A stretch of DNA of 64,000 nt from Macrothele yani (Eukaryota > Arthropoda > Arachnida > Araneae > Macrothelidae). The position numbers and the translations under genes were made by a program. The notes beneath the pieces were generated by a model. The model did not search any database. It worked only from the letters and a program-made list of their open reading frames with translations, and had not been told where the DNA came from. The DNA lies in contig CM076995.1 in NCBI GenBank assembly GCA_039090855.1, positions 120,974,270-121,038,269 of the forward strand, read 5' to 3'. Positions within the stretch are counted from its first letter, which is position 1. Each line of letters starts with the position of its first letter. Below, piece after piece: positions 12,040-21,155 of the stretch.

Positions 12040-12663
12040 GTGGAATTTTTCATAACTTTTACTTAGACACTAAATATTTACATAGCATGTCAAGTTTGTA
12101 ATATTTTTCTTTTACTTAATTAATTCATAAGCCCTGCACCTTCGCCTTTTTAACAGCTTTTAATCCGCCGACTTCATATTCATAATGTTTACGTATCAAA
12201 TCAAGTCAATAGCATTGCGCTTTTACTTAGGCACTGAATATTAAAGTCATAGGCCCCAGGCCTAGGCCTTTTTAACAGTTTTTATTCTATCAATGCCATA
12301 TTCACAGCGTTTACACATAAAACCAAGTTAATAATATTGCGCTTTTACTTAGGCACGACATATTAATTCGCAGGGCCTAGGCCTAGGCCTTTTTTCCAGT
12401 TTTTATTCTATCAATGTCATATTCACAAAGTTTACACAGCAAATCAAGTTAATAACATTGCGCTTTTACTTAGGCTCTAAATATTAATTCTTAGGCCCTC
12501 GGCCTTTTAAACAGTTTTTATTCTACCAATGTCATATTCACAACGTTTACACAGCAAATCATGTTAATAATATTGGGCCTTTACTTAGGCACGAAATATT
12601 AATTCATAGGCTCAATGCCTAGGCCTTTTTGACAGTTTTAATCCGTCGACTTCATATTCATAA
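12040..12663. repeat. Tandem ~118-bp units, left arm of fold-back element
   Basis: Four to five diverged units. The landmarks CTTTTACTTAGGCAC, GGCCTAGGCCTTTTTAACAG and TCATATTCACAACGTTTACA recur at about 117-122-bp spacing (for example near 12224, 12341, 12463 and 12580). The array is cut by the Gypsy insertion at 12663 and continues at 23886. Confidence 0.8.
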
Positions 12664-15391
12664 TGTTACACGGCACTAGCAGTGTTCCTGCCTAGTCTGC
12701 CGGTAACGGTGCTTGAGACCTGAAGTACAATTTAGTTGGCCACGGCACCAGGTGAGAATCTCAGGTGCACTGCTGCACTCAAAGATTCACACCAGAACAT
12801 CAAAAATGAAAAGTTGAAGAATGACCCGAAGCATAAGGCTTGGGTGAATCCACCTTGTGAACAAAATAACAACAACAAATAAACAATAAAATAATCTAAA
12901 AAAAATGATACTTTGGGATCAGAGTTGTGATGAGGTTCACCCGCAATCACCAATTCGTGACTGAGTGTAGTGGTCCGGATCTTACTCCGGTACATTCAAT
13001 CCCCAACCAGCCAGTACAACACTCACTTTCGCAAATAACACATGATTCTCAAATACACAACACAACATTTAATAACGTTCTGCGAGATTTAAACAGATCC
13101 GGCGCTCTCTAGGCGCATAGACAATTGCCCCTCATATGTGGGCAGCATACGGTGTCACACTTTACTGTCGGATAACGCAGCCGACTGAGTCTCCACCGGA
13201 CTATCTGAACAAGAGATACTACTCGTTTACACACTAAATAGAGCTGCAGGTGATATTCATATACAATTGCTTAGAGAATAAAAAAAAAAATATATGCAAA
13301 CGATCACATTAAAAATACTCGCGACACAAAATACACAAGCACGTTAATTTGCGGTATAAGATTATAGGTGCGAAATACTGCCAAAGTTAATTAACTAAAT
13401 CTAATAAGCATGCACATGCAGAACCCTGCCCCGCTGACGTTGGTCCTGAACCAAAGTTAAAAGAAACTGTCCCGCCCAGCGGAATTTGTGGCCACACCTT
13501 CTCCCTTATTCATGTAAAAAAAGTAATCAGGAAATGGGCCCTGTAAGAAATTGAAATCTGTATGTGCAGGTATTTCCTCTGAGGTTCAGTCACTCAGCAT
13601 TACTGCATCTATGTCCATGCAGCTTTGGGTGTCGGGATGGCACAAGTTCGCAAATGTGCGAAGAAAGAAAAAGGAAATATTCATCTACTTACAGTTTCGT
13701 GACTTTGCTGTGCAAATCCGTTGTGCATCACATAATATCACACGACAAAAAAAAAAAAAACACGCACACAGACACTGCACCATGTGGCAGCACCGATGAT
13801 TCAACACTTCACTTTGACGCTTGATGTAAATGAAGCACACAATTAAAAATGGTAATATCACGCCGCACTTTGTTGCAATGATTAGAGTGCACACTGATCT
13901 ATTCTCGTGACGATTTGAAGGTGGCCGTTAAGCAAAATAGGCCCTCTCACATCTGATGTTGCGGTTTCCAAGATTAATTTTCTCGGCCGAGCGAAATCAG
14001 ACGTGCTTTTACCTTAAGCGTATATCGGCAACTCAACATTTCACCTGTATATTTGTTAGGTATCGAAGCCACCGCTCTTACGCTCATATTTTTCTTTCGA
14101 CATGTTTTTATCCCGTCGCACTTACACGTAGTGGCTTCGCTGCTTACGCGACCACACACACGCACACATGGGGCCTCGCTTCGCCCCGTAAGACAAGCGC
14201 ATCTCTTCACTTCCTCCACAGTAGGGGATGAATGGGGTGACGATTCCACACTGCAGTGGTTGGCATCCGAACCCGACTTTGCTTGGCTTCGCTTCTCATA
14301 GGAATGACCACTGTCCACTCGCAGACTTCTTAATTCCCCTGTAACTTGGCTTTCATTAGGCCAAACAGTCGCTGAGTTCCATTACGCTCCAGCCTAGAAA
14401 TTTCTGCTTTATCCTGCGGATTTAGGCATTCTGCTGTCTTTATGGCAAACTGGCATCTCCAGCTGCCTCGAGTTGTCTCCATTTCTTACCAAATGCGGGG
14501 AGGTTTGCTGCTTCATTTTTCCCAATTCATTTTTTGCAGATCCAAGGCATCCAGCCTTTCACATCGGAGAGCGCACAGACAACTAACTTTCTTCCTTATG
14601 TTCACGCTAAGTGCGAAATCTTATTTTTCTGCACGGACCACACAGAGAGCAATTGTTCTCGAAAATGCCCCAAACAATCGACGAATTTACGATTATTCGC
14701 TAAACCTTTTGTCCCCATCTTCATTCATTTCTACTCAAGTGGCTCATTCGATACGTATTCCTCTTTCCCTTTCCGTGTTGCATAGGCTGCCCGTCAGCTG
14801 CGCCCTGATATTTATGACCTAACAGAGCTATTCTGAGACCACCCAGCCAGAGAGAGAATTCTTCGCCTCTTTTCTTTCCAAACCCCCAGATAAAACTTTA
14901 TCTGCTGTTTACACTTTTAAACTCCAATCAAGCCTCGAACAATTAATACTTAATTAATTTCACACATCAACCACGCCCATTAATTACTAAATTAATGGCG
15001 GGGGTGGGTCGTAACATCGGCCCCTCCTCAAGAAATCTAGAAGTCCTCTTCTGGGCCTATCGCTTTGCTCTTATCAATTTCCAGAGCAACCATTGAGTGC
15101 TACCTTTTCCCACAGGTAGAAATAATTCAAAATGGCAAAAATATTGCGTTTCTTGCCTTCAAGAGCATTGGAGCGACTTCCCAATTATCCCGCAATTTTG
15201 TTAATTAATTTAGAGAACATCCGAAAGAAAAAACAACGTAAATGAGAAATAAATAAAAAAAAACTGAACTGTAAAAGAACATGTGAGTCTGCCGAACTGT
15301 GATTCCTAGCTGCCTCATACAATACGCGACATGGCGGACAAATTTTAGAGTTTTCTTCAGGTTTTAGGAGGGGGGGGTGTCCACTGTAACA
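12664..15391 (-). repeat. 3' LTR of the Gypsy element
   Basis: 2728 bp, TGTTAC...GTAACA. Nearly identical to 21156-23885. Differences are chiefly run-length changes, such as the A-run near 12900, CTTACT versus CTTTTACT near 12980, and the A-runs near 13280 and 13312. Short frames within it (for example 14442-14822) are present in both LTRs and show no recognisable domain. Confidence 0.95.
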
Positions 15392-15403
15392 TTCCATCCC
15401 CCC
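15392..15403 (-). promoter_or_regulatory. Polypurine tract of the Gypsy element
   Basis: On the minus strand, GGGGGGATGGAA lies directly before the 3' LTR start TGTTAC. This is where a plus-strand primer is expected. Confidence 0.65.
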
Positions 15404-15679
15404 ATGAAAGAAAAAAAGGGGTGACTGGATGAAGTTTATTCATCCAATCATTCTATTTTTTTTTTTTTTTAACTGTAAACACTCAACCCTTTCCCACCGT
15501 CGCAAGGCACCTAATTCCGGATTTAAGTGCCCTGTAAGCGGAAGGAAAGTTTAAGGATTTCATCACACGTTCATTGCTACCCGTCGAGATATGCGGAAAG
15601 AAAGTTTAAATATGAGGCATAGCTTCGAGAATCCACGAGTTCCACAGATCTCTCACGTTCGATGCTCCTACGCCCGCTT
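15404..15679. other. Short non-coding stretch between pol and 3' LTR
   Basis: Contains a T-run near 15456-15470; no separate gene. Confidence 0.4.
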
Positions 15680-18600
15680 TTATCTGCGCTCGATGCCAAA
15701 TTCTTGCGTTCCACTGTCTTCGAGTTCCTTCTCAACATCGTAGATAATCGTGGTGTCACAGTCTTCCTGGGGATCCACTATAATGTCGACTGCTCCCCGT
15801 CTGTCAGTGTGTGGCATGGTGTTACTAGCCCTTAACACCCGCCCGTAATCATCCCTTGGTCTCAGCGACGCCCGCGAAATGATTGGAGGACTTTTGACCT
15901 GGCTTCCCTGCACTCGTAAGGGATCTACAATCATGCGGGTTCGCGCTGCAAAGGGTTCTGTTTCTGAGGGAGGCGGAATTGCTGCGGAGGGCGTTGGGTC
16001 GCCCGACTGTAGCATCCACATTGGGCTCTCCCATTCATCATCTTCATACAATTCTGCATCTTCGGACTCCCATGTGGTTCGTGCGAGGTGCTGTGACTCA
16101 GGTTCATCTCCCGCATCCCGAACTGTTTCCTGGAAATGCCACGTGTCGAATACCCTTCTCTGTGGGGCTTTAAAGATCCTATCAACATGGGTTAGGCGAG
16201 GACGCCTCATATCGTTCACCGGCACAATTTTGAAGTTAACTGGTGAAGTCTTTTCCACCACTCTAAAGGGTCCTATGGACGGTTTCATCAGCTTGCGCGA
16301 TCTTGCCTTGGACGCCGAAGGGTCGTGTTGATAAACAAGATCACCCACCTTGATTTGCTTATCTACTGCCGTCCGTGCCCGATAGTCCCTTGAGTTCTGG
16401 GCTGCCTCTTCAAGGTTATCGCGAACAATTCTGAATGCTTCCTGCATTCGCATAACCAAGCTCTCTGCATCATTCGGGTGCTCAGAGTAGCTCCAAGGGA
16501 TTTCCTCGCTCAGCAAATGCCCAGGCATATTAAAGTCCCTTCCAAACATGAGGAAATTGGGAGTTTCCCGAGTAGCGCTGTGAGTGGCCGCTCTGTACGC
16601 CATAGCTACAAAATCTGTAAACTTATCCCAATCTTTCCCAGTCGGAGAACAGTAAAGCGCTAAGGAGTGCATCACTGTACGGATACTTCGTTCCGCTTGT
16701 CCGTCAGTCTCCGGATGCCTCGGGCTCGTATTCAGTTTCTTAATGCCTAATCTTCTGTAGAGTTCGGACATTAATTCTGACAAAAAGTTCGTTCCTCTGT
16801 CAGTCAACAAAGTATGAGGTACACCATGTCTCGCTATAACGTGCGTCGAGAATTTTTCAGCTACTTCTTTGGCTGTTTGAGATTTTAAGGGGATTAGCTC
16901 AATATACTTGGTAAAAGAGTCGGTGACTACCAATAGGTACTTGTTCCCGTTCTCTGTCGTGGGAAGAGGTCCTGCGATGTCCATGGAAATTTTGGACCAC
17001 GGAACTGGCACTATTTCCGGGGTAATTAAACCCGCCTTTTGGTTTCTCTTGTAGCCCCGGCGTTTTAAACACTCCTCACTACTAGCAGTGTAATTTTTTA
17101 CATCAGCAAACATATTGAGCCAAAAATATTTGAGTCTAATTCGCCCCAATGTCTTCTCAAACCCTAAGTGCCCTGCGCTTATACCATCATGCTCAGCTCT
17201 CATTACCTCAGACTTTAGAGAGTCAGGCACCACCAACTGTTCAGTAACAAGTCTGCGTGGACTGTTTTTAGCTGGCAAGGAAAAATGATATAGCAGGTCG
17301 TCACGCATGAAGTAGGTATCTGTGATTTTATCAACAGCAGAGTAGTCACGCCCCTCGATGCAATCGATTACTTCGACCAAATTCGGGTCTGCCCGTTGTG
17401 CAGCCTTTATGGCCTCAGCATCAAATGTAGGGCCTGGAGCCGCATCACTTGCTACCACTGCTGCAATATGCCTCGACAACACATCCGCGTTTGTATTCTT
17501 CTTCCCTGGGCGATACATTACATCAAAATCATATTCGGATAGACTGAGATTCCACCTAACAAGCCTAGAGTTGGGAGTCTTTAGCGTCATCAGCCACTTT
17601 AAGGGTCTGTGATCAGTTATAACTGTAAACTGCCTACCCACTAAATATTCCCGCCAATGCGTGATGGATGCAACTATTGCCAAAGCCTCTTGCTCAGTTG
17701 CGCTGTAATTTTGTTCTGCGGGATTAAGTTTTCTGCTGAAGAATGCAATAGGATGTCTGACGCCCTCTTCGTCCTCCTGCTCGAGTATACCCGCAATAGC
17801 CAATTTGGATGCATCTGTGGTCACGAAGAATCTTTTCGAGAAATCTGGGTAAGCCAACAGCGGCTCACTTATGAGCGCCCTCCTCAATTGCTGGAAGGAC
17901 TCCTCACACTGCTCATCCCAGATAAATTTTACATTTCTCCTGGTGAGATTTGTCAAAGGTTGGGCAATGGATGCAAAATTTTTGATATGGCGCCTGTAGT
18001 AGCCCGCCATTCCCAAAAAGGCTCGGACGTGCTTAACAGTGCGTGGGGCTGGAAAATCCCGTACGGCCTCCACGTTTTCAGGGTTTGGCCTTACTCCTTG
18101 ACCATCCAGAAGGTGCCCAAGATATGTAACCTCCTTGGTCGCAAACTCACATTTACTTGGCTTAATTTTAAGCTTGTGCCTTCTTAAACGTTGGAAAATT
18201 AACTCCAATTTCTCCAAGTGTTCATTTAAGGTCTTAGATGCACACAAAATATCGTCCACGTACACTAGAATGCCATCATCACGCTTGTCCAAAAACAATG
18301 AGTCTAGAGCTCTTTCAAAAGTTGCAGGACTGTTGCACAATCCAAACGGGAGACGGTTCCACTCGAAATGACCAAATTCGCAGGAAAAAGCAGTTTTGTG
18401 CTTGTCTTGTTCCCTGATTTTGATTTGATGATACCCTGCCAAAAGGTCTATTTTCGAGAAAATTCGGCATCCATGCAAAAGAGATAGGGTCTGTTGTATT
18501 CTGGGGACTGGGTAACTGTCTTTTCTGGTTATCTGATTCAATTTTCTAAAGTCACAACAGAAACGATATGAATTGTCCCGTTTTCGAATGAGGACAATTG

Positions 18601-19198
18601 GGGAGCTATATGGACTATCCGACTTAGAAATAATTCCAGCATCCAGTAATTCATTCACTTGATCTTTTAATTCAGGTCTAAGAGCATGCGGAACATTGTA
18701 TGGGCGAAGCTTAAAGGGTTTGTCATCTGTTAGATGAATTTCATGTTCAGCGAGGTCAGTGCCCTGCAAATCTATGGGATCCCGTGCAAAAACATCGGAA
18801 TATGTCATCAGTAATTCCAAAACCTTCTCACGTTCAAAATAATTCAAATGCTCCAATTTAAAATCACCGGCAGACACAGGCAAAGTACCGCGTTGCGTTA
18901 CACCTATTTCCCGTGAATTCTGAGTGATTTCCACAGGTTCTACTTGAAATAGCTTAGTATGTTTGTTTAACCAAATAGGGGAACTACTAGTGTTTGCTAC
19001 TTTTACATCATATAAACCACTTGATGCGACATTATTAACAGACCGTGCCAAAAGTAATCCATCTTTGCGTGCACGTGGATGCGGTTCAAACAAGACAGTC
19101 TGTACTCTCATACGAAGCGGTGTTCCCAACTTCACTTGAAGGAACATTTCTGCGTTGGGAGGGACACAAGTTTTCTGCGCCAGGGAGGCAACAGTCAC
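15680..19198 (-). CDS. pol: Gypsy pol: reverse transcriptase, RNase H, integrase
   Basis: 1172 residues open from about 19198. The upstream protease is in the same frame, but the join is broken by shifts. RT covers roughly residues 170-340, with YPVPRIQQTLSLLHG, FSKIDLLAGYHQI and the catalytic VYVDD (YVDD at 313-316). RNase H follows with TTDASKLAIAG, EQEALAIV, TDHRPLKWL and NADVLSRH. Integrase has a zinc module (H-x5-H in HDGISAGH, then SSEEC, where the first Cys of the usual CxxC is Ser). Its catalytic core has MDIAGPLPT, LLTDRGTNF and DGQAERSIR, giving the DDE triad. A chromodomain is not evident. It copies and integrates the element cDNA. Confidence 0.93.
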   Translation of the reverse strand: MTVASLAQKTCVPPNAEMFLQVKLGTPLRMRVQTVLFEPHPRARKDGLLLARSVNNVASSGLYDVKVANTSSSPIWLNKHTKLFQVEPVEITQNSREIGVTQRGTLPVSAGDFKLEHLNYFEREKVLELLMTYSDVFARDPIDLQGTDLAEHEIHLTDDKPFKLRPYNVPHALRPELKDQVNELLDAGIISKSDSPYSSPIVLIRKRDNSYRFCCDFRKLNQITRKDSYPVPRIQQTLSLLHGCRIFSKIDLLAGYHQIKIREQDKHKTAFSCEFGHFEWNRLPFGLCNSPATFERALDSLFLDKRDDGILVYVDDILCASKTLNEHLEKLELIFQRLRRHKLKIKPSKCEFATKEVTYLGHLLDGQGVRPNPENVEAVRDFPAPRTVKHVRAFLGMAGYYRRHIKNFASIAQPLTNLTRRNVKFIWDEQCEESFQQLRRALISEPLLAYPDFSKRFFVTTDASKLAIAGILEQEDEEGVRHPIAFFSRKLNPAEQNYSATEQEALAIVASITHWREYLVGRQFTVITDHRPLKWLMTLKTPNSRLVRWNLSLSEYDFDVMYRPGKKNTNADVLSRHIAAVVASDAAPGPTFDAEAIKAAQRADPNLVEVIDCIEGRDYSAVDKITDTYFMRDDLLYHFSLPAKNSPRRLVTEQLVVPDSLKSEVMRAEHDGISAGHLGFEKTLGRIRLKYFWLNMFADVKNYTASSEECLKRRGYKRNQKAGLITPEIVPVPWSKISMDIAGPLPTTENGNKYLLVVTDSFTKYIELIPLKSQTAKEVAEKFSTHVIARHGVPHTLLTDRGTNFLSELMSELYRRLGIKKLNTSPRHPETDGQAERSIRTVMHSLALYCSPTGKDWDKFTDFVAMAYRAATHSATRETPNFLMFGRDFNMPGHLLSEEIPWSYSEHPNDAESLVMRMQEAFRIVRDNLEEAAQNSRDYRARTAVDKQIKVGDLVYQHDPSASKARSRKLMKPSIGPFRVVEKTSPVNFKIVPVNDMRRPRLTHVDRIFKAPQRRVFDTWHFQETVRDAGDEPESQHLARTTWESEDAELYEDDEWESPMWMLQSGDPTPSAAIPPPSETEPFAARTRMIVDPLRVQGSQVKSPPIISRASLRPRDDYGRVLRASNTMPHTDRRGAVDIIVDPQEDCDTTIIYDVEKELEDSGTQEFGIERR

Positions 19199-19351
19199 CC
19201 CTCCTCAAGCATATCGTCCGCGTCCCTCTCTTTCTGCGGAGAGCACTGCGTGGGTGGGGGGTCGGGAAACAACAGCTGATTCGAATGGGCAGAGAAGGTT
19301 AAGTGATGTGTTCGCATCGCATCAATTCCTCCCAACAATGCTGAGTAATTT
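19199..19351 (-). pseudogene. Protease-to-RT linker with two compensating frameshifts
   Basis: After the protease frame ends in a stop at 19352-19354, the readable continuation (PLSENYSALLGGIDAMR...) is in a shifted frame. It returns to the pol frame at a G-run close to 19200. The two shifts cancel, which suggests two single-base indels or errors in an ancestral continuous pro-pol. Confidence 0.6.
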
Positions 19352-19704
19352 TCACTCAGCGGGTATTTTGACACATGGGCTTTGACAAAGATATTTCTTC
19401 CTTTTGATTCGCAGGTTTACGTTGTAACATCCTAAGGTTGGAATGGTTTCCCCTGTGATGCTTTTTATCCTTAAATCTGAATTGATGGGAGTCAATTTCC
19501 TGCGACCTTTCAATCTTAAATAAGCATCTTTCGCCAAAAGAGTTACCGAGGATCCCGTGTCGACTAATAACTTAATTTTGTCGCCTTCGAGATCTGCGTT
19601 AATAATCGGCAAATTGTCCCCACTTTGAATAGAAACATAACGCACCTGAGAGGATTTAAACTCTGACTGGGCCGAGATACCTCTTACAAATCGACCCTTA
19701 TTTA
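19352..19704 (-). CDS. pro: Gypsy aspartic protease
   Basis: Minus-strand frame entered from gag by a -1 shift near 19705-19711. It carries the retroviral-type aspartic protease signature LLVDTGSSVTLLA, with DTGS as the catalytic loop, and a second hydrophobic segment (TIPTLGCYNVNL). No ATG is needed if it is made by frameshifting. It is open from about 19704 down to the stop at 19352. It processes the Gag-Pol polyprotein. Confidence 0.85.
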
Positions 19705-20969
19705 GTTTAAAGACTTATTCTTGGAATCTGGTTTCTGTGTACCAAATTTTCCTGATACCTCGTAATGAGAATCTCTTCCACTTCCTCTGCTATATACCTG
19801 TTTGGGTATTGTCTCCGTCCTATTTGACCCATCCAAATTAGGGCACAACCGGATCACGTGGCCTTCTAATCCACACCCAAAGCACACAATTCTACTTTTG
19901 CTGCGCCGTGTTTGTTGCGATCCACAATTCTCCTCGAGTGAATCATTTCGATTACCGAAACCCCGGCGATCATCTGGCCTTGTTTCCTTCCATCTAGCTC
20001 GTTCCGCCCCGAAGAGCTGGGGGTTAGATCGCTGAAATGTCTCTCTATTTCTCTCATTCCCTTCCGATTTCCTGTCTTCTCTTCCCTGAGAATTCCCGAC
20101 TAACTGCCCTACCGTATTCTCCATGGCTTCCAAACGCGACAACATCTGTTGCAAAGTGCGGGCCAGCATTACCGACTCCTCGTCCCCTCTGCCTCCTTCC
20201 ACCGTATTCACCGAAGTTTTTCTACCCATGAGTGCTAAATTCTCCTCCTCTTGAATTGCGATGAGAACTGCAGCATCCAAAGTTTCCGGGCATTTTGTTA
20301 GTACCCAACGCCTAATCGATTCAGATAACCCTGAAATAAATTGGCACATCGCTTCTTGATCCCTGTGCTTCCTTGTCTCTTCGGACATATCCGACTTATG
20401 ACCATGATATTTCGTAGCTGCGCTCTTAAGACGTGTTGCGTACTGCCGAACGTCTTGTCCTGGCAATTGCACACAATTCATAAACTGCTTCATTCGCGTT
20501 ACCAATGGCTCTTCGGCTTGGAAGCGATCAATGACAAGCCGTTTAAAATTTACATATTCGGTTTCAGCCCTCAGCTCATCGCTATCAGATAGAAATTCAG
20601 CAGCTCTCTCCCGAAATTTAGATTTTGCAATCGCGAGTTTAGTTTGCTCACACCATCTACCCACCATCGCTACACTTTCGACATCCTGAAAAAGTGTTTA
20701 GCACGATACAGCGGATCAGTGCCTGTAAATAGCCTCAACATGTTTATGCATCCCGCTATTTGCTCACCGTAAACCATAGGTGCGGCTAAAGCTGTTTGTC
20801 TCAGCTGTGATGTACCCGCTGTACTTGTAACAGGTGTACTCTCTTCCGGAACAATTGCAGCCCCAGTGCTCACATGTTCTCCGTCAGAGTGACCACCAGA
20901 ATCATCTGAATCCATGTGACTCGCAGATGACGATTTTTTCGTGTTAGCCATTTTGTTTTTCTTACCCAC
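19702..20969 (-). pseudogene. gag: Gypsy gag, interrupted by one frameshift
   Basis: Structural protein of the virus-like particle. The first part (20969-20670) starts MGKKNKMANTKK and includes a Ser/Asp-rich segment. At a T-run (near 20690) a 1-nt shift moves the readable frame to 20667-19702. That part has a capsid-like alpha-helical region (EYVNFKRLVIDRFQ, LPGQDVRQYATRLKSAATKY), a coiled-coil stretch and a CCHC knuckle CFGCGLEGHVIRLC (C-x2-C-x4-H-x4-C). Gag ends at TAA 19702-19704. The shift is at a homopolymer and may be a read error. Confidence 0.85.
19705..19711 (-). promoter_or_regulatory. -1 ribosomal frameshift heptamer UUUAAAC at gag-pro junction
   Basis: On the minus strand, T TTA AAC is phased as X XXY YYZ in the gag frame and is followed directly by the gag stop TAA. 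The protease frame is -1 relative to gag and open across this point. This heptamer is one of the best-known efficient -1 slippery sites in eukaryotic viruses and retroelements. Confidence 0.75.
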
Positions 20970-21130
20970 TAAAATTATGGCAGTTCTTAGAAAACAGCTT
21001 AAGGCTTACTTAATGCTAAATTATACAAAATTCGCACCGAACAAAACTAAATAAAAATAGTAATGGCAGTCAATTCGCACTTATTTTACGAACATGAGTG
21101 TTGTTCCGCTAGCTGCAAAATATAGGTATC
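20970..21130 (-). other. Gypsy 5' leader between PBS and gag
   Basis: Non-coding A/T-rich leader; no start codon context that competes with the gag ATG was identified. Confidence 0.4.
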
Positions 21131-21133
21131 GAT

Positions 21134-21151
21134 CCTGGGACAACGGCACCA
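21134..21151 (-). promoter_or_regulatory. tRNA primer binding site of the Gypsy element
   Basis: Four bases inside the 5' LTR, the minus strand reads TGGTGCCGTTGTCCCAGG. TGG pairs with a tRNA CCA end. The first nine bases resemble the complement of a tRNA-His 3' end, but the rest diverges, so the primer tRNA is uncertain. Confidence 0.5.
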
Positions 21152-21155
21152 TTAA

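Noticed and set aside
12040..12663. CRISPR-like array (regular repeats and spacers)
   Set aside because: Whole ~118-bp units are repeated with divergence, not short identical repeats with unique spacers, and the genome is eukaryotic.
14442..14822. 126-residue frame in each Gypsy LTR
   Set aside because: It is antisense to the element, lies within the LTR and has no recognisable domain.
15879..18371. Several plus-strand frames of 60-176 residues opposite pol
   Set aside because: Antisense shadows of the Gypsy pol gene.
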